Shown here: positions 31,771-44,163 of the stretch, piece by piece | Layout: each line of letters begins with the position of its first letter | Position numbering within the stretch: position 1 is the first letter of the stretch | Assembly (NCBI RefSeq): GCF_012489685.1 | Contig: NC_080044.1 | Location: 30,484,369-30,548,368, forward strand | Direction: 5' to 3' | DNA length: 64,000 nt | Source of the DNA: Lotus japonicus | Taxonomy: Eukaryota; Streptophyta; Magnoliopsida; Fabales; Fabaceae | Position numbers and translations under genes: made by a program | Notes under the pieces: model-generated | Told to the model about the DNA's origin: nothing | Database searches by the model: none | What the model saw: only the letters and a program-made list of their open reading frames with translations

Positions 31771-33876
31771 TGTAACACCCCGATTTCGGTGGCGTCACTT
31801 TAGTAACCAAAATAAACTTAATGCGGAAAAAACGTGAATATTTTTTTTCGATAATGATAAAGACAGGACTGAATTAAACAAACGCAAATGCGAGAGATAG
31901 CAGAACTAATACACAATATATATTACAGCCCCCGCTGTAAGTAGCTAGCCTCGTCACGAGTAAACCTCCAGTGACGGGTAATGAGAAAAGTAGCGCCCGT
32001 AGGCAAAAGGTACAGACCAAAAGAAAGGTCAAGTGTTCGCAACACTATCTCTCAAAAATGAGAATAAGCTGGCCCATCGGCCTAAAACAAGACCTCCTAA
32101 GTCCAACCAACTCTCTGTGATTCCCGTAAAGAAACCACACAAAAAGCTATAGGTGGGAAACTACCCTGTCCCCAAAGAAACAAATGATGTTCAGAGCTAA
32201 GACTCTACTCCTACTCTAATCCCATCTCAAGGAGCTCACACCAGCACTAAAACCTACATGCTAGTATGATCGTCGTCCGAATTCGAAATCCAGAACGACC
32301 TAGTCTATATACACCATCCGTCCTCCTCTCGCGACCGCGATGCGCTTCTATTCCAGCATGTCAACCCTAGTTCCCCCCGAAGGGTGAACCATCGTGAATC
32401 AGCCCGCCAAAGACATCTGACAAAAGGCGTAGTCCGCCAAAGCACACACAGAAGACGCGAGGGTCAACTCCAAAGAATTACGTAATTAATAGCACCGATA
32501 GATACAGACAATAGAATAGCCACTTAGGCTTATAGCTAGGGATAACATCCTAGGGTTGCATATTCCACAATGAATGTAACGACAATAATAACAAATAGCA
32601 TGCATCAAATAGGATTAACAATTATCAATCACACTCAGCAACTAAGTCAGTATGCATGTTGCATGAAATGATATGACGGTCAACCCAGTTAACCAAATGC
32701 ATTCCGGAAACGGATGGACATCAAACGGATCAGCCCTAACACCAGCCACGGTGGGACCATTTCGGCCCGCGTGCCTCTTACACCACACAAAGGTAGTCAG
32801 ATCAGCAGTAAACCCGAAGGTCTGCCATTTCGGTCTGCTACAAGGGTCTTATGACCATTTTGGAAACCGACGAGGTCCAGAGTACATCCTGTGTTAATAC
32901 CTCATTAATGTTGCATGAATGCAGGATGATTAGTCAAACAACGTCTCCGAATCTCACTCGACACGTCGCCACGTGTTCTAGGTAAATTTAAAGTCTCTAA
33001 AAGCTTACCCTAAGGTAAAAGTCGATTCTGCGACAAAAGACACATCTTCACAACAACACATAACTCATGATGATCTCCAAATCATCCGACTGATCTCAAT
33101 TCGATGGTCAAACTGCTCAACGAGCAAGAGTATCAACATACTCGGAAACTATCAATTTCTCGGACTTATCCCCCGGATAGCCCAACAACACAGCTGCTCC
33201 AACAGCGCAAGAGCATCAACATACTCAATACTTCTCAACTTCCTCAACACTTGGATCCGACGACACTTCTCGTTTTCCAAAAACTAAGATTTGCATCCTA
33301 AGCTTCCTTTCGAGTTTGTTATCATTATTTGAAGATTTAGAGGTTGTTTAATGTCTTATGAGTTTTCTTTACAAAATAATATCCTTTTAGTCTTATCGCA
33401 AAATCTTATAAGTTCTCAGGATCTCCTAATCCCCAACTGACTCCAGAGAATGTCTCGATCCATAAAACACCATAACAAGGCCCGAATCTCATTCGTCCTA
33501 TCAAACTTTCTCAAAACTCTCAAAATAAAATCGGCATGACCTGCCCGCTATTCTCACTACTCAGAATCACAGATTTCATTGCAAAAGCATAATTAATTCA
33601 GCACAATCAACCAACATGTCATATATCAACATATTATGCAATAACCACGTAGCACTTAGCATATGAGACATGCATCACACATCCTAAATTACCCAATTAG
33701 CACTTAGCATGTAATTCACTCTCAAAAGCATTCAGTAGATGAATCATCTACATTGTCAGCCGAAGCCTCAGAAAACATTTTTTTTCCAATCAAACACAAA
33801 CAAGTGCATAAACAGTAAACAATGTCGAGAGCATCGACCCTAAGCATTATCTAGAGATTCAGTGAGAAGCCCTCAC

Positions 33877-33954
33877 CTGTAGATTCTCCAGGATGATCTT
33901 CTAACACTTCTTCACAATCAAAGCCTTGCTCCTCTAGGAATTCCTCAAAATCAC
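33877..33954 (-). other. 78-bp exon-like segment in E1
   Basis: On the minus strand it follows CTCTAAAG and is followed by GTGAGGGC; it reads DFEEFLEEQGFDCEEVLED..PGEST without stop. Length equals that in D, E2, F and G. Confidence 0.5.
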
Positions 33955-35303
33955 CTTTAGAGCAAAACCACAGAAATACTATCAGAATCTATCGGAAACT
34001 AAGCTATCAATGCTCACTAAGGTTACCCGAAGTAATACATACTCCGAGGTACGATAATCTAGCGCGAAAGGACAAGTTTTCGAAAAAGGAATTTTCCCCC
34101 TCCCCCCTTAGAGTGCTCGGCCACTTTTGGTAATTGTAGGGTTCGATTTTTCTTCGATCAAACTTGGTTCCTATGCTATCATTAGCCGTAGCTAAGGGTA
34201 TTCTAAACTCGGAAAAATTATCGGATCAAAAACTGTCGCAGGGGTATTTTGGTCATGATTTTTAGCTCAGAAATTCAAAACTGAAATTTCTAAAAACAAA
34301 TTGGATGGGGACATCACCAACGACGTTTATGACAACTAATCCTACTAGCACTAAGCTAAGGCGATAGTTTTCAGCCCAAAGGACGAAGCTTTGCCCCAAA
34401 ATGGGTATTTGATGCTAAAATTGATTCCGGCGGAATTTCGGCGACATAACCGAAAAACTAATCCGGCAGAAGTACTCTTGGGCACATAAGGAAGAGATTT
34501 AGAATCAAAAATGAAGTATTCAGGATAGTTTTGCAAAAACCTCAAAACTATGAGCTCAGAAAGACATAGAGAAAAGCTATGGAAAAAGCGATCAGAGGTA
34601 AGGATTAGCGACTATACCTCGAAACCTTGAAGTAGCAACTGTTTAATCGATGATCAAGCAAGAAATGAACAAAAGCTCTTCTTCCTTCCTCTTCAATGGA
34701 GCTCTCGGATTTGGGAGAGAAAATGGTGAAGATATTTGCCATTTTTTCTCCTTTTTTGCTATATATAGAGGTTGGCAAAACGCGGTAAAATGAAAGTTTC
34801 GCGAATCTGATTTTTCCGGCGTCATTCTCCGTGAATTCTAAGATAGGTTTTGGCGAAATAATTCCAAAACTAAAATGAGGTCTCCTTGTATTTTTGGTAA
34901 CTAATGCAAAGTCGGTGTAAAACTATTTTACCCGATAAGTTGCTTTTTGCATCGAATGTCGGAATAGAAAACTTCCTTCTGAAGAAAGATTGAAATCATC
35001 AAGAGAAATGGGTGTACGCGTGTAGAATCTTCATTTGAAGCTCTGAATAGAAAAAGTCTTTTTTATCGGGTGATTCTAGGGTTTTGAAATACCAGGGTTT
35101 CGGTTTCGGCAAACTTCCGATGATTGGAATCGGACGTTCGTAGATCCTAGAGTTTCGCCTCGAAATGATTGTTATATATGGAATAAGAGAAGTTCTAACA
35201 TTTCTCTGAAGATTTTTGGAATTAACTTCCATCGCGACTTTAAGTGAAAACTAGCTATATACTAGGGTTTCTGACCTAGGTTTAAGCGTGTAACGATCGT
35301 GCT

Positions 35304-38300
35304 TGTAACACCCCGATTTCGGTGGCGTCACTTTAGTAACCGAAAGTAAACTTAATGCGGAAAAACGTGAATATTTTTTTTTCTTTCGATAATAACTAAG
35401 ACAAGACTGAAATAGATAAAACCCAAAAGCGAAAAGCAACAGAACTAATGTACAATATATAATACAGCCCCCGCTGTAAGTAACAACCTCGTCACGAGTA
35501 ACCTCCAGTGACGGAAAGAAAAGTGTAGCGCCCGAAGGCAATATGTACAGACTGAAAGTAAAGGTGAAGTGTCCGCAACACCATCCCTCAAACTGAGAAT
35601 GAGCTGGCCCATCGGCCTGAAACAAGACCTCCTATGTCCAACCAACTCTCTGTGATTCCCGTAAAGAAACCACACAAAAAGCTATAGGTGGGAAACTACC
35701 CTGTCCCAAAAGAAACAAATGATGTTCAGAGCTAAGACTCTACTCCTACACTAATCCCATCTTGAGGAGCTCACACCAGCACTAAAACCTACATGCTAGC
35801 ATGATCGTCGTCCAAATTTGAAATCCAGAACGACCTAGTCTATGTACACCATCCGTCCTCCTCTCGCTACCGCAATGCACTCCAGTTCTCGCATCTCAAC
35901 CCTAGTTCCTCCTGAAGGATGAACCATCATGAATCAGCCCGCCGAAGACATCTGACAAAGGGCGTTTGTTCGCCAATGCACACACAGAAGACGCGAGGGT
36001 CAACTCCAAAGAATTATATAAATAATACCACCAATAGATACCGATAGAAGATTAGCCACTTAGGCTTATAGCTAGGGATAACATCCTAGGGTTGCATTAT
36101 TCCACAAAGAATATAACGACTGTAAATCACAGTTAACATGCATCAAGTAGAACTAACAAGTATCAAACACACTCGTCAACTAAGTCAGTATGCATGTTGC
36201 ATGAAATGATATGCAGGTTAACCCAGTTAACCAAATGCATACCGGAAACGGATGGACATCAAACGGATCAATCCTAGCACCAGCAATGGTGGGACCATTC
36301 TGCCCGCGTGCCTCTTACACCAAACATAGGTATGGACATCAACCGAGTCAATCCTAGCACCAGCAACGGTGGGACCATTCTGCTCGCGTGCCTCTGGGAT
36401 GGACATCAACCGGATCAATACTAGCACCAGCAACGGTGGGACCATTCTGCCCGCGTGTCTCTTACACCAAACCAAGGTAGCCAGATCAGCCATAACCCGT
36501 AGGTCTGCCATTTCGATCTGCTACAAGAGTCGTCTACAAACGCTCTTACACGGCATTCCGGGTCTTATGACCATTTTGGAAACCGACGAGGTCCAGAGTA
36601 CGTCCTGTGTTAATACCTCATTAATGTTGCATGAATGCAGGATGATTAGACAAACAACGTCTCCGAATCTCACTCGACACGTCGCCACGTGTTCTAGGTA
36701 AATTAAAGTCTCTAAAAGCTTACCCTAAGGTAAAGTCGATTCTGCGACAAAAGACACTTCTTCACAACAACACATAACTCACGATGATCTCCAAATCATT
36801 CGACTCATCTCAATCCGATGGTCACAACTGCTCAACGAGCACAGAGTATCACACTCTCGGAAACTAACGGTTTCCCGGACTTATCCCCAGGATAGCCCAA
36901 CAACATAGCTTCTCCAACTGCACAACAACAAACGCTGCTCCAACAGCACCACAACATCTACATACTCGAAGCCTCTCAACTTTCTCAATACTGGGATCCG
37001 ACGACACTTCTCGTTTTCCAAAACTAAGATTTGACTTCCACACTTCCTTTCGAGTTTATTATCATTAATTAAAGATTTAGAGGTTGTTTAATGTCTTATG
37101 AGTTTTCTTTACAAAATACTATCCTTTTAGACTTATCGCAAATCCTATAAGTTCTCGGGATCTCCAAATCCCCAAATGACTCCAGAGAATGTCTCGATCC
37201 ATACACATCATAACAAGGTCCGAATCTCATTCGTCCTATCAAACTTTCTTAAAACTCTCAAAATAAAATCGGCATGACTTGCCCGCTATTCTCACCATTC
37301 AGAATCTCAGATCTCATTGCATAAGTATAAATACTCAGCACAACCAATCAACATGTCATATATCAATATATTAAGCAATAACCACATAGCACTTAGCATA
37401 TAAGGCATGCACCACACATCCTAAATTACCCAATTAGCACTTAGCATGTAATCCACTCATCAAAAACATTAAGTAGATAAATCATCTACATTGTCAGCCG
37501 AAGCCTCACAAAACATTTTCCAATCACACACCATCCAGTGCATAAACAGTAAACAATGTCGAACGCATCGACCCTAAGCATTAACTAGAGATTCAGTGAG
37601 AAGCCCTCACCTGTAGATCCTCCAGGACGATCTCCTAACACTTGTTCACAATCAAAGGCTTGCTCCTCTGGGAATTCCTCAAAATCACCTTTAGAGCAAA
37701 ACCACAGAAATACTATCAGAATCTATCGAAAACTAAGCTATCGATACTTACTAAGGTTACTCGAAGTAATCTATACTCTAAGGTACGATAATCTAGCGCG
37801 AAAGGACAAGTTTTCGGAAAAGGAAATTTCCTCCTCCCCCCTTAATAGGTTCGGCCACTTTAGGTAATTAGGGGACTCGATTTTTCTTCGATCAAACTTG
37901 GTTCCTATGCTATCATTAGCCGTAACTAAGGGTATTCTGAACTCGGAAAAATTATCGGATCAAAATTTGTCGCAGGGGTATTTTGGTCATGATTTTTAAC
38001 TTAGAAATTTCAAAACTGAAATCCCAAAAACCAAATTTTGCAGGGACGTCACCAACGACGTTTATGACAACTAATCCTACTAGCACTAAGCTAAGGCGAT
38101 AGTTTTCATCCTAAAGGTTGAAGCTTTACTCCAAAAACTCCAAAAATGGGTATTTTAGGCTAAAATTGATTCCGACGGAATTCCGGCGACATAACGGAAA
38201 ATCTAATCCGGCAGAAGTGATCTTGGGCACATAAAGAAGAGGTTTAGAATCAGAAATGAAAGATTCGGGATAGTTTTGCAAAAGCCCATAAACTATCAGC

Positions 38301-39166
38301 TCAGAAAAGTCTACAGAAAAGCTATGGAAAAAGCGATCAGAGGTAAGGATTAGCGACTATACCTCGAAACCTTGAAGCAGCAACTAACGGATCAACGATC
38401 AAGCAAGTAATGAAGAAAATTATTCTTCCTTCTTCCTTGGTGAAGCTCGAGGCCTTGAGGAGAGAAAATGGAGGAGTTTTGTGTTTTTTTCTCACTTGTT
38501 TGCTATATATAGAAGATGGAAATTCGCGGGAAAATGAAAGTTTCGCGAATCTGATTTTTCCGGCGTCATACTCCGTGAATTAATAGATATGTTTTGGAAA
38601 AAGAATTCCAAAACTATAAAGAAGTCTCCTTGTATTTTTGGCAACTAATGCATGGTCGGTATAAAACTATTTTACCCGATAAGTTGCTTTTTGCATCGGA
38701 TATCGGAATAGAAAACTTCCTTCTGAAGAAAGATTGAAATCATCAAGAGAAATGGGTGTACGCGTGTAGAATCTTCATTTGAAGCTCTGAATAGAAAAAG
38801 TCTTCATTGTCGGTTGATTCTAGGGTTTTGAAATACCAGGGTTTCGGTTTCGGCAAACTTCCGATGATTGGAATCGGACGTTCGTAGATCCTAGAGTTTC
38901 GCCTCGAAACGATTGTGATATATGGAAAAAGAGAAGTTCTAACATTTCTCTGAAGATTTTTTTTGGACCTAGGTTTAAGCGTATAACGATCGTGCTATAA
39001 CTTTTATCGACTTCGGTACGATCCTCAGACTTTTCCTGAACTTTCTCCTTCATATATTTATTTCGTTTGGTAAACTCTAGTTCAGGTTTCCCTTCACGAT
39101 ACATCAACCCTAATCGTGAATAGGATTTTATTCACTTAGCATAAGCTTAAAAACTTGGGTCTTACA
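35304..39166 (-). repeat. Solo LTR E2 inside E1, TSD GTGCT
   Basis: The 3,863-bp block begins TGTAACACCCCG and ends GGGTCTTACA on the plus strand and is flanked by GTGCT at 35299-35303 and 39167-39171. It is a second copy of the same family inserted near the TGTAAGACC end of E1. A ~75-bp unit (GGATGGACATCAA..AGCACCAGCAACGGTGGGA-type) is present three times at about 36250-36470 and once in the sister copies. Confidence 0.92.
37611..37688 (-). other. 78-bp exon-like segment in E2
   Basis: On the minus strand, bounded by CTCTAAAG and GTGAGGG, it reads DFEEFPEEQAFDCEQVLGD..PGGST, open throughout and of the same length as in the sister LTRs. Confidence 0.5.
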
Positions 39167-39346
39167 GTGCTATAACTTTTATCGACTTTGGTACAATCCT
39201 TAGACTTTTCCTGAACTTTCTCCTTCATAAATTTACTTCATTTGGTAACTCTATTTCAGGTTTCCCTTCACGATACATCAACCCTAATCGTGAATAGGAT
39301 TCTATTTACTTGGCATAAGTTTTAAAAACTTGGGCCTTACACTGTG

Positions 39347-40159
39347 CTTCCAGATGCGGTTGAGCCTTTTGGAGATCAGAGTCAGCTCATCTTCATCAGA
39401 ATCTTCTGATGCTTCTTCAGATTCTTCTGCTTCAGCTTGGAGAGCTTTTGACTTCTCAGATTTAGACTTCTCAGATTTAGATTTCAAAGCTATAGACTTC
39501 TTCCTCAGATCCTGCATCTTTGAGCGCTTCAGTTCATGACATTTCAGTATGCTGATGAGTTCTTCTAGACTCATACTCTCAATATCTCTTGTTAGCTCTA
39601 TTGAAGTCACTAAAGGCATCCAACTTTCAGAAAGACTTCTGATAACCCTTATGACATGATCTATTGTAGTGTAGCTTTTGTTGAGAGGTCTTATTCCAGC
39701 TACAAGCAACTAAAATCTGGAAAACATATCCTCAATGGACTCGTTAGGTTCCATGATGAAGGATTCATACTTCTGGATCAAGGACAGAGCCTTTGATTCT
39801 TTCACTTTCTTATTTCGTTCATGGGACATTTTCAAGGATTCAAAGATTCCCTTGGCAAACTCACGATCTGTAATCTTCTAGTACTCTTCATAGGAAATAA
39901 CAATAAGAAGAATAGCTCTAGCTTTGTGGTGCTGTGAGTAAAGCTTCTTTTGCTCAGCAGTCATCTCTGATCTGGAGATCTTCTTGCCATCAGCATCAAC
40001 TGGACGCTCGTAGCCATCCACAATGATACCCCAGAGATCTGCATCGAAGCCCAGAAAGAAACTTTTAATTCTGTCTTTCCAATATTCGAACCTTTGACCA
40101 TCGAACATGGGAGGCTTTGCATTGTAACCATCCTTTTGCATTTCACTGGTGGTAGCCAT
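39347..40159 (-). pseudogene. Element A gag, N-terminal part
   Basis: The start is taken at the ATG at 40159 (MATTSEMQKDG), 60 bases inside the PBS. Capsid-type motifs follow: PPMFDGQRFEYWKDRIKSF, DLWGIIVDGYE, LIVISYEEY, then a TAG at about 39878, KITDREFAKGIFESL, a second nonsense codon after DMFSRF near 39708, and LLVAGIRPLNKSYTT to ELKRSKMQDLRKK. It is cut by E1 at 39341 and continues at 31770. Two nonsense codons plus the insertion make it dead. Confidence 0.88.
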
Positions 40160-40218
40160 TTGTTTTTCACACCGGCCCGGATCACTGAACACTATTAGGT
40201 GTGGTAATCAGAACTTGC

Positions 40219-40230
40219 GCTCTGATACCA
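40219..40230 (-). promoter_or_regulatory. Element A primer-binding site
   Basis: On the minus strand TGGTATCAGAGC lies two bases inside the 5' LTR, a perfect 12-base match to the initiator tRNA-Met PBS used by most plant copia elements. Confidence 0.93.
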
Positions 40231-40232
40231 AT

Positions 40233-41445
40233 TAAAAGTATGAAAAACGGTAGAAAGAGATGGGTTTGAATAGCGTTTTCAGAATAAAACTTCCACCTTA
40301 AGATTTTAACAAATCTTTCGAGACACAAGTAAAGTTCTTAAGATAAGAGATGAGAAAAGCACACAAGGATTTTATCCCGGTTCACTTGATGAATCACTCA
40401 AGCTAGTCCAGTCCACCCGTGAAGGTGATTTCTTCCTTTTTAGCATGAAGACAATCCACTAATCAGAGATTTGTTACAACTGCACTTGAAACCTACAAGT
40501 GACTAACAATACACTGACTTAGCTCACACTAAGATTCACTCTCTTAGTCTTCTCTAGGATCCGATCAACCTTGAACTCCTAAAGGTAAACTAAACAGCTA
40601 TTTAAGAAATATTGTTTACAAAGAAATTGCTTCTGAAAAGCTTGTAGTAAACACAATGAATTGAATGAAGAAAGAATGCTTAGAAGATTTGAATATTGCT
40701 TGCGCGTATAAGTTTCTTCCAACCGCATCTTTCAGTCTTCAGCCTCTATAAATACTCCAAGGATTAGGGTTTGAACACTGCATGGGAATGCTACCGTTGG
40801 AGGGCAGATCTAGGATTTCCAACTTCTGCTGTGGCTGAGTATGTTAGGTTAGGTCGTCAGGATAGTGAATTTGCTTTTGTACTTTGGATAGTGACGTGAC
40901 CTTTAACCTTGTTGACTTCTGATCAGAGGAATGCTTCGTGTTGGAACTTGTGAAGCTTGTTGATCATAGTCAGAGGGAAGCATGGATCCTCTAACCGTTG
41001 TACCTTTTGATTCTTAACTCAAAGGAGAAGTACTTGGTCTTCAGAGCCATTTTGCTTTTGGACTTCAGAGTCTTCACTTTTAAGCTTCTGGGTCTTCAGA
41101 GTCTTCTACACCATCAGAACTTCTGAGACTTCAGAGTGTCTGGGTTATCAGAACGTCTGGATCTTCAGAACTTCAAGTGAGGTGAGTCCATATCAGAGCT
41201 TGATTAACTTCAGATCTTCTGAAGCTTTTCTACTGTTCAGATTGAACATAGATATTGCGAAAGCGTTGCTAGGGTCACTCTTTAAGCAAAGTGCTTCTGA
41301 TTTGTGTGAGATTATGTTAAGGTCAGAGCCTGTTAAGAGCACACTCAGAAAACACGTTAGAGTACCATAATTGTTCATACTAAAATGTTAACTTGTAATC
41401 ATCAAAACATAGAGTTGTACTACATGATCAAAACTTGATCTTACA
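40233..41445 (-). repeat. Element A 5' LTR
   Basis: A 1,213-bp copy of 20507-21716. Two C-to-T-type changes at the inner edge alter the terminal CCTTCA to CTTTTA on the element strand, so the terminal CA is no longer exact. Confidence 0.92.
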
Positions 41446-41450
41446 GAGTT

Positions 41451-42604
41451 CATCATGATTTGCATTGAGAACTGATTTATTGGATTCATTGTGTTATATG
41501 CTTGCCATGCGAGACTACCTTGTGAGATTTGGACCAAACACTTGAATGGTAATGTCTTTGCCATGATTCTCTTCTTTCTTGTGTGATTTCCTCATGTTTA
41601 TATGCACTGCAGAACTTGACTTGATTCTGACTAAAATTGTTGTTTATGTGTATACATAGAAGTGATAAGGCATTTTTTTTCAATAAGCTACTGGCCTAAA
41701 AAGCCTACCTTGCATGTTTTAACCTTTGTTTTAGCCCCTTTGAGCCTAATATCTCCATTATTTTGCAGCTCATTACAAGCCTAAGTGAAATACAATGATG
41801 ATACCTTAACCTTAGGGAATATAAGAGCTTTGGAATTGTTTTGAGAATTAGTATTCAATAAGTGTGGGGGTGAATTATTTGAATGCATGGTCTAAGTTGC
41901 TCAAAAGAGGTACCTTCCTTGTGGATAAATTGTAAGCAAGCTGAAAAAAAGTTGAAAGAAAAAAAATGGAAATGCTGAAAAAAAAAAGTGAAGTTACAAA
42001 GTGAAGGAAGGTATTCATTGCAAAAGGAAAAATAAAAGAATTGAAAATTGTAAAAAGAAAGTTGTGAAAAGGAAGAATGTGTTAATTCTTGGGGTTGTGA
42101 GTAAGTTTAATTTGAATTATTCCCCATTGCTCTTATTTTTACTAAGGTTTTAACTCTGAATATCTTTCATAAATCCTTACTTAACCTTAGCCTCATTACA
42201 ACCTTGAAAAGTCTTTTGATCATTGTGTGCATTTGTTCAATTTAATTTGTTGTGTTAGAATCTTGTCAAGCCTATGATAGATTCATGTTTTCATGAGATG
42301 ATGAGAGTTTCTTAAGCATGATTAAATACAAGCCCAAACACTTGAGAGCAGAGATTATAACACTTGCATCCAACTTTGATGTTCAAATTGCAATTCTTAT
42401 TGGCTTGGAATGTAGGTGATGGAGTTCTTGTTTGTCTAATCTCTATGAAAAGTGAAGTGGTTGTTTTCTTGCTCATAAATCTGAATTTTCACTTCTCAAA
42501 GAAAAGTGTGAGCTCAGTTTTTATGTTTTAGGAAGTACTTGTTATCATATGTGATTTTCTGATTCTTCTTTGAAGTTAAGTTTTGCTCTGGAATGCAAAA
42601 GGCT
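41451..42604 (+). other. Element B 3' internal region, non-coding
   Basis: This continues element B beyond nested element A. It contains A-rich stretches (AAAAAAAGTTGAAAG, near 41940-42070), no long ORF and one internal AAGTGTGGGGGT at 41860. No pol remnant can be recognised. Confidence 0.6.
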
Positions 42605-42619
42605 AAGTGTGGGGGTATT
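42605..42619 (+). promoter_or_regulatory. Element B polypurine tract
   Basis: AAGTGTGGGGGTATT lies directly before the 3' LTR start TGATAAGAG. It is the third copy of the G-run motif in this element and the one in the right place to prime plus-strand synthesis. Confidence 0.65.
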
Positions 42620-43855
42620 TGATAAGAGTATAATTGATGCACTTTATGTGTGTCTTTATAAGTCATTATATACATTTTTGTGCTTAATTGTTATCACTTA
42701 GCCATGTTCTGACCATTAATGCTTAATTGGATTATTCATAAAAAAGTGCTTAATTCTACACTTTTAGTTTCTGTGACTCTTTTTCTAGAACAGATTAAAT
42801 ATGGATCTACAAATATTCAAATAGGGCGAATAATATGTCGTTGGAAAGCTAACTCGAAGCCCTACAACTTTCATGTTCAGCATAATTCGATAACCAGTCT
42901 TGAACTTGGTCAGAATTGCCTTGCAAAGTTTCTGTCGCTAATCGTGCGAGTCTGAACAGTCTGCACTAAAATGATCATATCTTGGGCTACATAACTCCGA
43001 ATTAGGATCCGATTGAAGGTTCGCGAAGCTAACTTAAAGTTCTACGATTCTCATGTTTACCTTGATTGAAGATTCAAACTCCTTGTGGGACCCGCGAATG
43101 CCTAAGTGTTCAGCAGATTACTCCTTTATGTGGGCCCGATTTTGTGAAGATTTAGAAAAAAATTAGATAACAAGGATTGTTACTTGATGAACAAGTTTAT
43201 TTATTAGTATAAATATGTGAGTTTATGATTTTGTTAGAAGCCACCTCATCTCACCATAACCTCTTCCACCTCCTCCTCATATCTCTCCATCTTTTCTAAT
43301 ATGAATTGCTAAACTCCATAGTTAGTCTTAAGATTTTTAATATTCTTGTGTTTGCAAACTTGAGGTTCTATTCTTAATGTGAATTTGTTTTTATTAATCC
43401 TCATCATCTCTATTTCTGATCTAGGGTTTTCTTAATTCCTTAGTTTTAGAAATAAGAGTTTATGCATGTTCGCTTAGTTCATGTTAGTTCGTAACTGTTT
43501 CTTAATCGCTTAGTTTAGGAAACTGTGAATTAATTTCCGCTTAGTTAATTAGTTCTCACGAATTAGGAAATTCATAAGGAAGAATTAATCTTTTGTAACC
43601 AATGAAGGTTTGTTGCATTTGAATGTTATAATCCGATGACTAACGCTTTCTCTCTTCTGTCTGATCTATTTAATTATTGCTTTGTTACCTTCTAACAAAT
43701 CAATCAAAAACCCCCCTTTTTATTTGCTTTTGTTTTACTCTAATATCAATTAATAATTTACCAAGTCCTTGTGAGAACGATCCTGGTGTTCAACACCTTG
43801 TACTGCATTCAAAGCAAAAATACTTTGACACGCACCCGCGACAGTGCGTTCGTCA
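42620..43855 (+). repeat. Element B 3' LTR
   Basis: A 1,236-bp copy of 17197-18419, ending GACAGTGCGTTCGTCA and followed by the AAGGG duplicate. A small duplication (TTTAGAAAAAAATTAGAT) near 43150 accounts for part of the length difference. Confidence 0.93.
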
Positions 43856-43860
43856 AAGGG

Positions 43861-44029
43861 AGCGTCGGGTTTGATGGAAGCCACCGCCGGAGGGATGTCT
43901 GAAGGTGAATGTTGATGCCGGTTGGACTGGGAGTGAATCAACAGGGCTTGGGATGGTGGTGAGGTCGCACACCTCTGCTTTCATGGCTGCGGCATCTCAT
44001 GTGGTGAGTGTTCGGCAGGATCCTCTGGT
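43861..44029 (+). pseudogene. LINE-1 ORF2 fragment 3 (RNase H start)
   Basis: Joined to 17196 in frame, this reads one nonsense codon, then WKPPPEGCLKVNVDAGWTG, GLGMVVRSHTSAF and VVSVRQDPLV. It is the start of the LINE RNase H domain with its first catalytic Asp (NVDAG). It is cut by the CACTA element. Confidence 0.85.
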
Positions 44030-44163
44030 CACTACTAAAAAAACGGAATCAGTGACAGATAAATTCCGTCACAGAGTGTTAAAAATTCCGTCACAAAGCA
44101 TGTTAGTGAGGGAATTTATGACAGAATATCAACTGTAACAAAAAGTCTCGTTGCTAATCACTT

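Larger units (their letters stand above)
31771..39341 (-). repeat. Solo LTR E1, interrupted by E2; imperfect TSD CTATG/CTGTG
   Basis: On the plus strand E1 starts TGTAACACCCCG at 31771 and ends GGGCCTTACA at 39341. The flanks are CTATG (31766-31770) and CTGTG (39342-39346), four of five matching. Without E2 and its GTGCT duplicate it is about 3.7 kb. It is the same family as D in the opposite orientation, lacks the 36-bp tandem array, and has no internal coding domain. It splits gag of element A. Confidence 0.88.
20507..41445 (-). mobile_element. Element A: SIRE/Maximus-like Ty1/copia in element B
   Basis: LTRs at 20507-21716 (3') and 40233-41445 (5'), minus strand, run TGTAAGATC...CATACCTTCA, with the inner edge of the 5' copy changed to CATACTTTTA. 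GAGTT flanks at 20502-20506 and 41446-41450 form the TSD. PBS, gag, protease, integrase, RT and RNase H follow in copia order, then a long env-like ORF, an antisense ORF and the polypurine tract. Without the nested hAT, element H and E1/E2 it is about 11.5 kb, fitting SIRE-type elements. gag and pol are dead; the env-like ORF is open. Confidence 0.94.
17197..43855 (+). mobile_element. Element B: non-autonomous Athila/Tat-like gypsy element in LINE-1
   Basis: LTRs at 17197-18419 and 42620-43855 start TGATAAGAG and end TTCGTCA. They are flanked by AAGGG at 17192-17196 and 43856-43860. Without nested element A the length is about 5.7 kb, of which 3.3 kb is internal. The PBS has the form known from Athila/Tat-type elements. 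The only substantial coding region is gag-like; no protease, RT, RNase H or integrase motif occurs between the LTRs outside A. It must have moved using another element's enzymes. By eye the LTRs differ at a few percent of sites, so insertion is not ancient. Confidence 0.92.
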
